Positions 10,282-20,402 of a stretch of DNA of 35,000 nucleotides are shown here, one piece after another. Position 1 is the first letter of the stretch, and each line of letters begins with the position of its first letter. A program made the position numbers and the translations under genes. The stretch comes from Prorocentrum cordatum (taxonomy: Eukaryota; Sar; Dinophyceae; Prorocentrales; Prorocentraceae): positions 1,434,967 to 1,469,966 of the forward strand of contig CAUYUJ010019615.1 of NCBI GenBank assembly GCA_963575745.1, written 5' to 3'. The notes under the pieces were generated by a model, which saw only the letters and a program-made list of their open reading frames with translations, had not been told where the DNA came from and did no database searches.

Positions 10282-10346
10282 GCGGGAGAAAGAGAGAGGG
10301 AGAGAGGGAGGGCGAGAGAGAAAGAGAGAGAGAGAAGAGAGAGCAT
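10282..10346. repeat. (GA)n-rich microsatellite
   Basis: A degenerate GAGAGA/GAGGGAG run on the plus strand, with AAAGAGAGAG blocks. Confidence 0.8.
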
Positions 10347-11034
10347 CTCAAAGGACGAAGGTTCTTTATTGCCGTCAGACCCATGGTGGGGCTACACAGC
10401 GGTTATTTATCACCTGTCCATCATGTTTCGTCTTGAGTTGTATTGGAGTTGTACTAGTCATTTGCGAACGCGTCCTTGTTACCAGTTTCAGTTTTTTTTG
10501 CGTGGCCTTATCCTTGCAGGGCATTCTGGGAATCTCGCGACAGTTGGTTGCGGTTGTTGGTGTTCTTTCAGTGCGTGTTCGGTTCTATTGGGAGCTTTTC
10601 TCTATGTTTCAGCGCTTCCTTGGACGCAGTCCTGAACCACGCATTCCGCCTTCTACTGTATGCGATGCTAGGTGGGAAGTGTTGAATTCTACGATTCACA
10701 TAGGCATGGCAAGTTGCAAGTGAAGAGCGAACTATCATCTTCCGGTTGAAGATTCAGACACCACCACCTTGTGGGAGAACAAGACAGACATCATGCGTAC
10801 GTGCGTTTGCTCACGATAAGGATGCACAGCCATCCGTGTGATAGGAAATCCAGACTCAGCCCCATATGAAGACTTGCACCTATCGCAATTTGTGTCAGGA
10901 TCCAACCAGTAGGTCCGAATTCGCCGACCCCTTGGGGCCCCAGCTTCTCCAGCAGTCGTGAGCACAGCAGGGGGAAGCACGAACGGAGTAGGAGGCGAGT
11001 CCCTGTTGTTGGGCGCTTCCGGGTTTTCCTAGAG
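10347..11034. other. Unassigned unique sequence, one weak minus-strand reading frame
   Basis: This stretch is not repetitive and is less GC-biased than its neighbours. On the minus strand, 10980 to 10735 is open for 81 codons and contains DPDTNCDRCKSSYGAESG and then VHPYREQTHVRMM, a more natural composition than the repeat-derived frames. It could be an exon or a transposon fragment. No domain is recognised. Confidence 0.3.
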
Positions 11035-11660
11035 GCCCTTATGGATCGTCGTGGTGCCCTTTGGGCCGTTTGGGGGCCCTTTTCGGGCTGTCTCGGGGAG
11101 CTCTTGCCGTCGCGAGGCTCTGCCGGGAGCTTCCTGGGGCTGTCTTGTGGTTTTTCTTTGTTGGCTTTTTGGGGCCGTCTCAGGCCGTTTCGGGGCTCTC
11201 TTGGGCCGTCTTGGGGCTATCTTGGGCCATCGTGGGGCTCTCTGGGGCTGTCTGCGGGCCCTCTTGGGGTTTTGTGGGGGCCACTGGGTCCCTTTTGGGG
11301 TGATTTTGGGGGTTTCTTGAACCTGCCTGAGCCTAGGAAAACCACAAGAGCGAGTATGGCTAAACATTAATAGTTTACGAAACGAACGGAGCGATTTTGG
11401 CTTGTTTGGCGTTCTCTTGGGGCTCTTCGGGGCGTCTTGGGAGGGCCTGTTGGATCGTCTTGGAGCTACTTGAGGGCCTTTGGGTGCTTTCTGAGGGTTT
11501 CCTGAATTATCGTGGAGCCATCTGAGGCCGTCTTGGAGCGCTCTTGGGCCGCCTTGGGACCGCACTGGACCTCTTTGGGCCCGTGTTTGGCGCCAGGGGT
11601 GGTCAAACTTCCCTCTTTGGGGGGGGGGGCCCGGCCATGTCGAAATATAGGAGTGGGAAT
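11035..11660 (+). repeat. GGCC-N-TCTTG family tract 2 (subfamily A, copy 1)
   Basis: Two blocks of 10-12 bp GGGCCGTCTTGG-like units flank an A-rich spacer (about 11320-11395, with GAGCGAGTATGGC). The right end carries TGTTTGGCGCCAGGGGTGGTC and then an ATATAG motif. The same order of parts occurs at 20680-21155 (spacer with ACGAGTATGGCAAAA, end TGTTTGGCGCCAGGGGTGGTC), so these are copies of one element of about 0.5-0.6 kb. Confidence 0.8.
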
Positions 11661-11689
11661 CTTTGGGGAGGAGCCCGATCGTTGCCCCC

Positions 11690-12040
11690 CCCAGACGTGG
11701 CCGGGCTACCGGATCGGGGGCCCGTCGCCCCCTCGTCGTGGCCCCCCCTCCGCCGTGGCCCTCTCATCGCGGCCCCCCTCCCCGCCTCCTCGTGGCCCCC
11801 CCTCGTGGCCCCTCGTTGCCCTACCCTCGTTCACCCCCCCCCCTCGTCGTGGCCCCCCGCGTGCCCCCTCCCAGCGGTCCCTCCATCGCTGCCACCCCCC
11901 CTCATGGCCCCCCCTCATGCCCCCCCCTCGTTGCCCCCCCTCTTGGCCCTTCGTTGTCCCACCCCCCCCTCCCTCGTCGTGCCCCCCCCCCCCCCCCTCG
12001 TGCCCCCCCCTCGCGTTGCCTCTGTGACGAGGCCGGTTTC
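11690..12040 (+). repeat. C-rich low-complexity tract, GTGGCCCCCC units
   Basis: Repeated CTCGTCGTGGCCCCCC and CTCATGCCCCCCCC type units with many C runs, up to 13 or more near 11982. It resembles a C-expanded version of the 21-bp repeat at 7905-8300. All plus frames give Pro/Ser-rich products and the minus frames Gly/Arg-rich ones. I do not consider any of them real. Confidence 0.7.
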
Positions 12041-12210
12041 GGGGCTCTTGTCGCAAGGGCGTAGTTCTCCTTTTGCAGCCGGGACTTCTCAGAAGCCTTC
12101 GGGGTTTCTGAGAAGTTCTTTGCGTCTTCGGGGAAGGCTTAGAACAGTTCAAGGCAGGGGGACTTTCAAGCCCTCTCAGAAGGCCTTCTCCTTCTCACTT
12201 CCCCCGCGGG

Positions 12211-12455
12211 TAGGAGAAGGAGGAGAAGGAGGAGGAGGAGGAGGAGGAGGAGGAGGAGCGGGGGGATGACGACGACGGCTATGATGACGCCTGCGACGAC
12301 GATGATGAGGAGGGCGTCGACCACGATGAGGACGCCGTTATCGCCGCCGACGACGATGAGGACGCCGACGACGCCGACGACGTCGACGACGACGTCGAGG
12401 ACGCCGCCGAGGACGAGGACGACGACGACGAGCACGACGACGACGACGACGAAAT
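12211..12455 (+). repeat. (GGA)n then (GAC)n/(GAT)n trinucleotide tract
   Basis: GGA repeats (12211-12257) pass into GAC/GAT triplets to about 12452. Plus frames give Thr/Met or Asp/Glu-type runs. This is a microsatellite. Confidence 0.85.
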
Positions 12456-12489
12456 CTGGGCCTCTCTCTTGGGATGCTATCTGGCCAGA

Positions 12490-12530
12490 GTTTCGAGAGG
12501 AACCCAGCCGTGGCGACGAGAAAGTTCTTG
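12490..12530 (-). repeat. Inverted copy of the CTCGTCGCCACGGCTGGGTTC motif
   Basis: The reverse complement contains TTTCTCGTCGCCACGGCTGG, shared with 20519-20545 and 4258-4285 on the plus strand. It belongs to a dispersed repeat whose full extent I could not fix. Confidence 0.5.
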
Positions 12531-12559
12531 GAGGCCCGAAAAAGCAGAAGAACCTTCAT

Positions 12560-12690
12560 CCTTGAACCCAATATATCCTCCGTCGTAATTCATTTGCAAC
12601 GTGGATCCCCACAAGTCTGGACCTCTTCCCTGAGACTGGCTTCTTCTCATCCTAAGCAATTGGTTGACGGCCCCTGGGCTCGACAAGGGC
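12560..12690 (-). repeat. Dispersed repeat family F, copy 1 (inverted)
   Basis: The minus strand carries the family core GGATGAGAAGCCAGTC and AGGTCCAGACTTGTGGGGA, close to the plus-strand copies at 14597-14750 and 21200-21300. Confidence 0.6.
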
Positions 12691-12796
12691 CCCCGAAGGC
12701 CGAAAATGGGCAAAGGCCATGTGTCGCGATTGTTTTCGCATGGGATGGCCCGAGAGGCCTCTTCTCCAGCAAGGAGCCTCACACCTCGGACTTTGC

Positions 12797-13175
12797 TTCC
12801 TCCTCCTCCTCCTCCTCCTCCTCCTCCTCATTTTCCGCTTTCTCCTCCTCCGCCTCCTCCGCCTCCTCCGCTTCCTCCCTCCTCCTCCTCCTCCTCCTCC
12901 TCCTCCTCCTCCTCCTCCTCGGATGTCAGGGCCTCGGCTCTCGACCTCCTGATCCCCGACGGCGCCCACGAGGGGGCGGCACGAGGGGCGCAGGCATCCC
13001 GAGAAGGCGCAGGGGCTGCTCCTCCTCCTCCTCCTCCTCCTCCTCGTCCTCCTCCTCCTCGTTCTCCTCCTCCTCCTCCTCCTCGTTCTTCTCCTCCTCC
13101 TCCTCCTCCTCCTCTTTCTCCTCGTTCTCCTCCTCCTCGTTCTCCTCCTACTCCTCCTCCTCCTCCTCCTCCTCC
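12797..13175 (+). repeat. (TCC)n microsatellite, two blocks
   Basis: Block 1 is at 12797-12920 and block 2 at 13018-13173, separated by about 100 bp of ordinary GC-rich sequence. The polypyrimidine strand is plus. Poly-Pro, poly-Ser and poly-Leu frames here are artefacts. Confidence 0.9.
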
Positions 13176-13894
13176 GGCCGGACATCCTCTCCCCGGAGGC
13201 CATGGCGGGCTTCCGAGCAGCCCCCCGCGCCTTCCGAAGAGAGCTGCGGCGTCGCAAAAACAGCTGCAGCAGCGTAGCACGCTCGGCCGGAGCACTGGAC
13301 CCCTATCTTCCCTCGTCGTTGTCCGAGCTGCATCGATCCGCGCAAGAGCCCCGAGGCCCGGCACGCGGCAGACTCGCCCGTAATGAAAAACACTGCGACG
13401 CCAGGATCTTGGGGCCCCGCCGGTGGGCGCCGCACCCTGCGATGCTTAGTCCTCGATCCTCGACGGCGGCGGCGGCGATCGCGGCAGCCCGCGAGGAGGT
13501 GGCCCAGCCGACCAGACCAGCACCGCCGGACCGGCGCGGGCCAGCGCCGCCGGACCGGCGAGACATGGTGGGCGGGCGGACTGCCCTCGGGGGGTGAGGC
13601 CCAGGCCTCTCGAGCCATTATGAAATCGCGAGGAGAGGTTTTCGCTAACCCGATGCTTGTGAGAAGAATCCCCTGGGGATACAAACAGTTCGAGGCCCAG
13701 GCGGGCGAGTTACATCTTGTCCTGGAGGTATCGATGTTCGGATTTCTGGATCGCGTTTCGCCTGAGACGTCATCATAATCAGAGCTACGATAGGAACTTT
13801 GGAGGGGAGAGTAAAGTTCGGCCTCTCCGCCTGCTGTTGCAAGTGAACCACATACAATCTCGTGGGTACAGAAATGCAAGGGAAAGGAGGGATT
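13176..13894. other. Unassigned GC-rich stretch with a short CCGCCGGACCGGCG duplication
   Basis: The unit CACCGCCGGACCGGCG near 13529 repeats as CGCCGCCGGACCGGCG 24 bp later. No gene is recognised. Around 13750, CGCCTGAGACGTC resembles CGCCTGAGATGTC at 17517, another sign of dispersed repeats. Confidence 0.4.
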
Positions 13895-13972
13895 CGCGGC
13901 CTTCCAAAAACGACTCAGGATGAGAAACCTTTTCCAGTGGAGTTGGAAACATCCTGACGTCGGGATCTGGGG
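13895..13972 (+). repeat. Dispersed repeat family F, partial copy 2
   Basis: Contains CCAAAAACGACTCAGGATGAG followed by AAACCTTTTCC and GACGTCGGGATCTGG. The first part matches the family core and the last matches 19688-19705. Confidence 0.5.
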
Positions 13973-14270
13973 GGGTGGAGGGCTCTGACCCGCGTCCTGC
14001 TGGATGCATGGGCGTGCGTGCGTGCATTCAGGCCACGCGGGTACCTTTCGCAACGAGTCCGAATGAGATTCCCATTACTGCGTTTTCAATCGGGATGGTA
14101 CACCCTCCGTCGGGACGCTGCCTTCTCTGTCGGTACGGCACACTTTCAGCTGGGATTGTGCGTTTTCCCTTTGGCTCGGGGGCTAATGGTACATGGAATG
14201 GAGATTGATGGGTCCCAGGAAGACTTCGTAAGACCCCCGCCTGTCCCAGAGTCCGAGAAAGAGTCCCATC

Positions 14271-14432
14271 AGGAGGGGAGACAACACACAGACACAATTA
14301 ATCGTCGATTCCCCAGAAAATATGGGAAAATATGGGAAGTGGGGGGGAAAATAAAAACCCAGAGAATATGGGAAAATGTTGGGGATCCTGTTATTTGTGT
14401 GTATTTATTTGTGTGTCCTTGGGCCCCTTGAT
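14271..14432 (+). repeat. MITE-like element H, copy A
   Basis: Starts TCAGGAGGGG, then ACACACAGACACAATTAATC. It has an A/G-rich middle with repeated ATATGGGAAA, and ends CCTGTTATTTGTGTGTATTT with a second TTTGTGTGTCC and GGGCCCCTT. The ACACACA on the left and TGTGTGT on the right make imperfect inverted ends. Copy B (17811-17961) is very similar and copy C (23660-23794) diverged. Confidence 0.7.
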
Positions 14433-14596
14433 CGCACATCTCCGACGATGTGTTTCTTTTAATCCTGGTGGTGTTCCCTTGATCCGGCCAGCGGGGGCCG
14501 TTACCGGGCGCCGAGCCATCAGCAAGTGATCCGGGGCGAACACTTGGCCCATGGGAAGGGGAGGGGACATCGGCCCTGACATCCTCTCACTGGCAA

Positions 14597-14750
14597 GACA
14601 TCACAACGGGGGTTTTGTCCATGTTCCGCCTCTGGTGGCCCTCGGCAGGCCCTCGGACCGTCAAAACAGACGCAGGATGAAAAGCCAGTCCCCGGGAAGA
14701 GGTCCAGAATTCTTGGGAGCCACGTTGCGAAACGATCACGACGACGGATA
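14597..14750 (+). repeat. Dispersed repeat family F, copy 3
   Basis: Core GCAGGATGAAAAGCCAGTCC followed by CCGGGAAGAGGTCCAGAATT and GGGAGCCACGTTGCGA. Variants of CACGACGG or CACAACGG bound it on both sides, as in the 19540 and 21175 copies. Confidence 0.65.
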
Positions 14751-15015
14751 ATGTCTGGGGATGAAAAGATACTGATATTGCTGCTCGGCTGCACGGCGCT
14801 CGTGGGTTCTCGTCGAAATTCTGGACAGAGCGGGGGAGAGGTCTGGGGAGTAACGGTATAGGTATGTTTGTTTGTTCTTTTGGGGTGGACGGGGGGGAAG
14901 GAGGGGGAGTATGAGTTTTTAGAGCGTTGGTGTCGGATCTCTTGCCTCCAGGGGGACGCTTTGGATCGAAGCCCGACGTTAGGTGACCGACGCGTTTTTG
15001 TTTCGAATCCCCGCG

Positions 15016-15531
15016 CGTGTGTGTTTGTGTGTTTGTGTGTGTGTTTGTGTGTATTTGTGTGTGTTTGTGTGTGTGGGTGTTTGTGTGTGTGTGTGTTTGT
15101 GTGTGTTTGTGTGTCTGTGTGTGTCTGTGTGTGCGTGTGTCTGTGTGTGTGTGTGTGTGTTTTTGGGGGGGAGCGCGGCCGCCGGCGCAGGCGTGTGCGT
15201 CGGCGTGTGCGTGTACGTGTGCATGTGCGTGTGCGTGTGGTGCGTGTGCGTTTGCGTGTGCGTTTGCGTGTGCGTTTGCGTGTGCTATTGCGTGTGCGTG
15301 TGCGTGTGCGTTTGCGCGTGCGCGTGTGTGCGCGTGTGCGCGTGTGCGCGTGTGCGCGTGTGCGCGTGTGCGCGTGTTCGTCTGCGCGCGCGTGTGCGCG
15401 TGTGCGCGTGTGCGCGTGTGCGCGTGTGCGCGTGTGCGCGTGTGCGCGTGTGCGCGTGTGCGCGTGCGCGTGTGCGCGTGTGCGCGTGTGCGCGTGTGCG
15501 CGTGTGCGCGTGTGCGCGTGTGCGCGTGTGC

Positions 15532-15576
<45 letters not shown>

Positions 15577-15755
15577 CGTGTGCGCGTGTGCGCGTGTGCG
15601 CGTGTGCGTGTGCGCGTGCGTGTGCGTGCGCGTGTGCGCGTGTGTGTATATGTGTGTGTGTGTGTTTGTGTGTTTGTGTGTGTGTGTGTCTGTGTGTCTT
15701 TGTGTCTGTGTGTCTGTGTGTCTGCGTGTCTGTGTGTCTGTGTGTGTGCACCGCC
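15016..15755. repeat. Long alternating GT/GC tract with Z-DNA character
   Basis: About 740 bp of nearly uninterrupted purine-pyrimidine alternation. The outer parts are mainly GTGTGT with TTTGTG steps (15016-15165 and 15645-15750), and the centre (15305-15645) is GTGCGCGT repeated. The gap at 15166-15185 is a short GGGG/GCCG interruption. Very long open frames exist on both strands in several phases (Cys/Val, Ala/Arg, Thr/His), purely because the repeat lacks stop codons. Confidence 0.95.
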
Positions 15756-16841
15756 AGGCACCGCTGCCGAGGGCAACTCCTCCACGCCGATTCGGCACGT
15801 GGCTTGGGCTGACGAGGGCCCCGCAGCCAAGGCTCTGCCACCGCCACTCTCCTGTCGCTCCCAGGCTGCCATCGGGGCTCCCCCATCCCGTGAGGGGACT
15901 CCTGTTCCATCCAGGGCGGATTCCGTGGGCACGTTTCTGGACGAGGTCTGCACCTTCCAGCGGCTGAGGTGGTCAGACCCCGAAGCCCCGCCTAGCCGAC
16001 CGGCGACGCAGTCCCCGGTTCCCCTTGCCCCGCCCCGTCGGCGCCAATGCTCTACGCGCTCCAGAGAGCGGGCGCATGCCGTGCATGCGGGAAGTAGCCG
16101 GGACCCCACCCCTACCGTGCCAGCGGCGCGGGCAGCCATTGGGCGACAATTTGGAAGCCCGGGCGCCGAGCCAGGCAGATCTCTTTCGCCTTCGGGGCGC
16201 GGCCTCAGGCCCCCGGGAGCCGGGTGGGTGCCATCGCTGCCCAGAACACGTCGTGCTCATGGGGGCCAGCCTCGCAGACCATAGGGGGCGGCCACGCGAG
16301 GCTGCGAGTCCACGACCCGGCCCCGCCGCCGCCTCCAAGCCCGCACCGATGGCCCCTGCGTCCCGGGCCAGAGGAGCCCCCCGCCCTGCGACGCCCGTCG
16401 GGGCCAGAGCTCCCACGGCCTCCGAGGCCACGCGCGGAGGGCGGACCGCAGCGCCGCCGCAGGCGAGGAGGCCCACCGCCCAGGCAGAGGGCTCTGGCTC
16501 TCCCTGAGGCTGCGCCAGCAGCTCCGACCCCCTCGGGAGGCGTCTGGCACGTGCTTGCCGGCAACGTCCAAGCGCTCCTCGACCTCGAGGCCCCGAACGC
16601 TGAGTGCTCGGCATACCTCTGGCGCGAGTGGATCGTCACCAGCGGGCCGGGAGTGGGTGGCGCGGAGCCCAATCTTGACCTTCACAATTTCTCTACTCAG
16701 CAGCTCAGCAGGTTCCTCAGCTGGGTGTTGGCTCGCGTTCTCCAGTCAGCTGCCCGACTGGACCGCGCCGAGGAGCCTGCCACCACCCAGAAGCGCCTCC
16801 CGTGGCAGGAATTGCACATGCACCCTCCGCCACGTCGCTAG
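15756..16841 (+). other. Coding-like region, possible exons of an unrecognised gene
   Basis: Immediately after the GT tract one frame reads [16 protein letters not shown], then DSVGTFLDEVCTFQRLRW, a balanced composition that suggests protein. A different frame at about 16500-16841 reads GGVWHVLAGNVQALLDLE, then LHNFSTQQLSRFLSWVL, and ends at a TAG (16839-16841). The two parts are out of frame with each other. If real, they need an intron or are broken. The middle is Pro/Arg/Ala-rich. I recognise no family. No reliable start was found, because the upstream frame runs into the GT repeat. Confidence 0.3.
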
Positions 16842-17195
16842 CGCTGCCCGTGTTTCGACTCCAAGACGGCGCCTCTGCCTCGTCATTTCCCGCTTTCTGT
16901 TGACGGCTGCAACTCGCACGCTCAGGTCGATCGCGTGCTTGCCGTACTTCCCTTGGCACTCCTCTGTCACGCTGGTGGGATCCTTCCCCGAGCCTATCAC
17001 CTTGTCCCCGTCCACCGTCTCTCCTTCACCAGCCACCCACGCCTGGGTGGCCTATCGAGCGGGTTTTCCCGCTTCTGAGGGCCTGGCGTACGCGGGGGTG
17101 CACAGGGCGGCACCTGACTTGCTACGCCTCGTCGCTGCGCGCGAGACCGCGACCGCCAAAAAGTGTTTGTGTGTGCTTTGCCCGACGGACGATGA
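16842..17195. other. Unassigned stretch
   Basis: Unique, GC-rich. Nothing recognised on either strand. Confidence 0.35.
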
Positions 17196-17420
17196 CTCAC
17201 CTGACCGGGAATTCCCGATCTCCGCACTTGTTTCCCCCGATGCCCGTGGGAAAATGTTTCCCCGGGTCTGGCTTTTTATCCCGAGTCATTTCTGACGGCC
17301 CTACGGCTTGGAAGCGGCTTCCAGAAGCCACAACCGTCCACAAATTGGCCGTGGCGGTGTTCTTGCACCGCCCGCCCGGATTTGAGAGTCGCCGCGACAA
17401 AGAGACCATGTTCCCTGATA
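17196..17420 (-). repeat. Dispersed repeat family F, copy 4 (inverted)
   Basis: The minus strand reads CCGTCAGAAATGACTCGGGA, then TAAAAAGCCAGACCCGGGGA, matching the family core with modest divergence. The outer limits are approximate. Confidence 0.5.
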
Positions 17421-17810
17421 GCGTTCCGCTACCCTAACAGTGATAAAAGAGGACCACATACGAGTCCCTGCATGGGGACGGAGAGCTCCTAGGACGTTTG
17501 ATCGGGCACCCTTTTCGCCTGAGATGTCTTCGAGATTCGTTCGGGATTCGTGGCGGCTAGGCGCAAGGCAGGGCGCGCAGCAGCCTCCTGGCCTTGTCAG
17601 GAACCTGGGCCGCTGCTGGCCGCCTCGCCGACCGCCGACACGGCCGCGAGGAGACGCCGTGCCCGCGCCCGTCGGCTACCAGCCGAGGCGCCTAACTCGC
17701 CCTCCTCCACCCTCCAGAGCCCACCGCCTCGCCCGAGACCTCTTCAGGATTCGCTCTCGCCACGCTGCCGGCTACATGCTTGGGGCGGACGGCCACGACC
17801 CCCCTTTCTT
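17421..17810. other. Unassigned stretch
   Basis: GC-rich with Arg/Ala/Pro-rich open frames in more than one phase. No domain is recognised and no gene is supported. Confidence 0.35.
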
Positions 17811-17961
17811 TCAGGAGGGAAAAAACACACAGACACAATTAATCGTCGATCCCCCAGAGGGAACTGGGGGGGGGGGAAAACAAAAACCCAGAACATGTTG
17901 GAAAGTATCAGTTTCCTGTTATTTGTGTGTATTTATTTGTGTGTCCCAGGGTCCCTTCATT
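17811..17961 (+). repeat. MITE-like element H, copy B
   Basis: TCAGGAGGGAAAAAACACAC followed by AGACACAATTAATCGTCGAT (identical to copy A). It has a G(11) run and an A-rich middle, and ends CCTGTTATTTGTGTGTATTT with TTTGTGTGTCC and GGGTCCCTT. The flanks beyond these points differ from copy A, which helps to place the ends. Confidence 0.75.
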
Positions 17962-18473
17962 CTTGTAGAAAAGATCGGGGGTGGACAAAACCCCTACCCT
18001 GACACGTCGATTCGTGCACTGTCCGTTCTCGGTGCCCGAGAGGGCGCCGCGGCCGTCATGTTCCAGGCTTGCGCCCGCCAGGTTTGGGTCCGAGGTCGTT
18101 ATCACTTAAGCCACGTTTTGCTAAAGGGGTTCCTGTCCAACCCGGACCGGACAATTGGCGTTCACTGAACGGCCCTGGGCGTTTATTGAACAGCCTCGCC
18201 TGGTTTTATTCCTCCTTTGGGCGCGTTTGCGAAACGGCTTCGCGTGTCGGGGTGGTGACTGTCGGGGTGGACTTTGTTCCCATCCCCGCACAGCCGACGA
18301 AGTGCGCGCGGCCGTGCCCTCGCCCCTGGCCTGCACGAGCCGACCTGCCCTGCTCCTCGATCCGCCCCTGCACACCTCGCTGCCGCGGGGAGGGCTTCCT
18401 GCGGCAGCTGCCCATGGTGCATGTCTAATTCGTCGACGGTTCTTTGATTTTTTGTGGGGGGGGCCAAGATCCT
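17962..18473. other. Unassigned stretch
   Basis: Contains a GGCGTTCACTGAACGGCCCTGGGCGTTTATTGAAC duplication at about 18156-18191 (the GGCGTT-TGAAC unit occurs twice). No recognisable gene on either strand. Confidence 0.35.
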
Positions 18474-18574
18474 TTCATGTCTAATCGTGCTATCCCGGGC
18501 CTCTTCCTGGCCACTAGGGGAGCAGGAACAATTAGAACCGAGCACAGTTAGAAATGAACACGATTAGAAATGAA
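18474..18574. repeat. 16-bp tandem triplication with an inverted partner
   Basis: AACAATTAGAACCGAG (18527), CACAGTTAGAAATGAA (18543) and CACGATTAGAAATGAA (18559) are three adjacent 16-bp units. The last is complementary, with one mismatch, to TTCATGTCTAATCGTG at 18474-18489, giving an inverted repeat with a 69-base loop. Confidence 0.6.
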
Positions 18575-18717
18575 CGACGTGTACCTCCCCCCGAAAGCCT
18601 CACCCACTGGGGTGACCGCTGGGGTTGCGAAGGGGACGGGGGGGCCTTGAGAAGCGACAGGCGGAGAATCTCTTGTGCGACCTAGCTTCTGGGCGTGTTA
18701 CAGGTGCCCTGAGTGTG

Positions 18718-18768
18718 TGTGTGAGAGAGAGAGGAAGTGTTTTTTTTTTTTGGGGGGGGGGGGGGCAG
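18718..18768. repeat. GT/GA run, then T(13) and G(13) homopolymers
   Basis: TGTGTGTGTGAGAGAGAGA is followed shortly by a pure T run and then directly a pure G run. It is a purine/pyrimidine strand switch with no gene content. Confidence 0.85.
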
Positions 18769-19337
18769 ATCTGGTCTGAGAGGGCGGAGCCAACTTCGCG
18801 GAGTCATCGAATCACCCTGAGACGCTTAGAGCACCTGACCCTCCCATAAGCTAGGCCAGTCAGACATAACCCGCCTCAAGCATCCGCTTCTGACCTTCCC
18901 GTCCCCGCCGGCAGCCGCCGCGGTCATCTTAGTAGGATGCTTTGCTGTGGTAATATTCCCCCCGGGAGGCCCCGCCCAGATTCGGGTATAGCCAGGGCCC
19001 CAGGTAAGGGGACCCGGTTAGTAGTAGGTTCCGGGAGCCCCTAAATTGCCCAAAGTCACCGAGCCAGGTCTGCCGTAGCTGGTGTTTTTCCGGGTCACGT
19101 AGCCGTAGCCGTAGCGGGGGGGGGCGTCCCCCGGTACACATCACTAAACCAGGTCCTGCTAACCCCAGTCCTGCCAACGCCCGACAGATGGCAATCGCCG
19201 CGGCGCTGGCGCCCGACCCGCCGCCGCCGGCCAGCTCGCCGCCGCCGCGGCGGCCCCGCGGTCGACCGCCGGCCGCGGCGGCCGCCGCGGGCGACCTGGA
19301 GCTGGCGATGGCGAGGGGCTCGGGCGACGCGTGGCAC
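18769..19337. other. Unassigned stretch with a CpG-rich GCC block
   Basis: 18770-19190 is unique with nothing recognised. 19205-19300 is extremely GC-rich (GCCGCC/GCGGCC runs). A frame from ATG 19188 reads through it as Pro/Ala-rich sequence ending in DLELAMARGSGDAW before entering the TCC repeat. This is too weak to call a gene. Confidence 0.35.
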
Positions 19338-19518
19338 TCCCTCCTCCTCCTCCTCCTCCTCCTCCTCCTCCTCCTCTCCTCCTCTCCTCCTCTCTCCTAC
19401 CCTTCATCCCTCCTCCTCCTCCTCGGCCCTTCTCCTACCCCTTCATCCCTCCTCCTCCTCCTCCTCCTCCTCCTCCTCCTCCTCTTCCTCCTCTTCCTCC
19501 TCTCCCTCCTCCTCCTCA
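19338..19518 (+). repeat. (TCC)n microsatellite
   Basis: Polypyrimidine CTC triplets with short interruptions (CCTACCCCTTCATC occurs twice, near 19398 and 19434). Confidence 0.9.
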
Positions 19519-19539
19519 CCCAGACCCCCTCGAGTCATG

Positions 19540-19705
19540 AAAAAAACACGACGGAGGGTTGTTCGCTGGTCTCGGTCTCTTCGGGCTCTCGCCGGGCCTC
19601 GGGACCGGTAACAAAAACGATTCGGGATGAAAAATTGGTCCTGGGGAAGTGGTCGAGACCCCTTGGGGTCGACGTTGTGAGGAAAGCATGACGTCGGGGG
19701 TCTGG
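19540..19705 (+). repeat. Dispersed repeat family F, copy 5
   Basis: Begins AAAAAACACGACGGAGGG, contains AACAAAAACGATTCGGGATG and GAAGTGGTCGAGACCCCTTG, and ends GACGTTGTGAGG. The order of blocks matches the 14597 and 21175 copies. Confidence 0.6.
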
Positions 19706-20023
19706 CTTCGAGGATCGAAGGAGTTGTCATCTCTTTCTCGGCGGAAAGGCGGCGGAAGTGAAGCGGGGCCAGCTCTTCTGGCGGAAGACGGCACAGGCAA
19801 GAGATGGGGGAAGTTCAGCACCGCCGTCCTGGAGTTTGACGATCCAGGTTTCGTGGGATGTATGTAGCGGGAGTTTGCGTCAAATGTTAGTTTGGGTCCC
19901 GTCATCTTCCTGACGGCCCTGTCAGGCTAAGCGTAGCTGGCGATGGCGGGGGTCTCGCACGGCGTGTGTGGGGAAAGTTTCTCAGGGGGGTTCGGCACGC
20001 GTCCTGCGGGGTGTGGATCAGGG
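19706..20023. other. Unassigned stretch
   Basis: Unique sequence. CTGACGGCCCTGTCAG near 19910 is a small inverted repeat (CTGACGG/CTGTCAG). No gene is supported. Confidence 0.35.
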
Positions 20024-20402
20024 GCAGCGTCAGGGAGAGATAGGCTCAGGGGGGAAGCACAATCGTCAGTTTCCTAGAGTTTTCGGAAGGTTTCGGAGCC
20101 CGGCGTGGTTTCTTTCCATCAGTTGCGCCTCTTCGAGTGCGTTTTGGGGGTGCCGGGATCGTCCCAAATGGAGGACGGGGAGCCGAGCTATGGCCCAAAA
20201 ACAAAGCGCAACGTCAGGGTGGGATAGGCTCAGGGGCGGGGGGACGCATCGACCCCCAATCGCAAATTAGTTCTCGTCGGCTCTGGGCAGTTTTCCAGCC
20301 TCAGGGTGCTTTCCAGCAGCTGCGTCACACCAAGAGCGTTCCGGGGGTGCCCAGATTGTCCCGAACGGCCGCTGTAGAGCCAAGTTATGACTCAAAAATG
20401 AA
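20024..20402 (+). repeat. Tandem duplication, period 184 bp, containing repeat family G
   Basis: GCAGCGTCAGGGAGAGATAG at 20024 recurs as GCAACGTCAGGGTGGGATAG at 20208, both followed by GCTCAGGGG. The right part of each copy is family G: CAGTTGCGCCTCTTCGAGTG or CAGCTGCGTCACACCAAGAG, then CGTTC(T)-GGGGGTGCC and a GTCCC-AA-GG block, ending near a CCAAAAACA or TCAAAAATGA motif. Confidence 0.7.

Noticed and set aside
14519-16284. Open frames over 400 codons across the GT/GC tract (Cys/Val and His/Thr repeats)
   Set aside because: The alternating repeat contains no stop codon in several frames on both strands. No leader, domain or codon signal supports translation.
19188-19340. Ala/Pro-rich start of a protein (MAIAAALAPDPPPP)
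   Set aside because: The frame lies in a CpG-rich GCC block and runs into the TCC microsatellite. There is no independent sign of coding.
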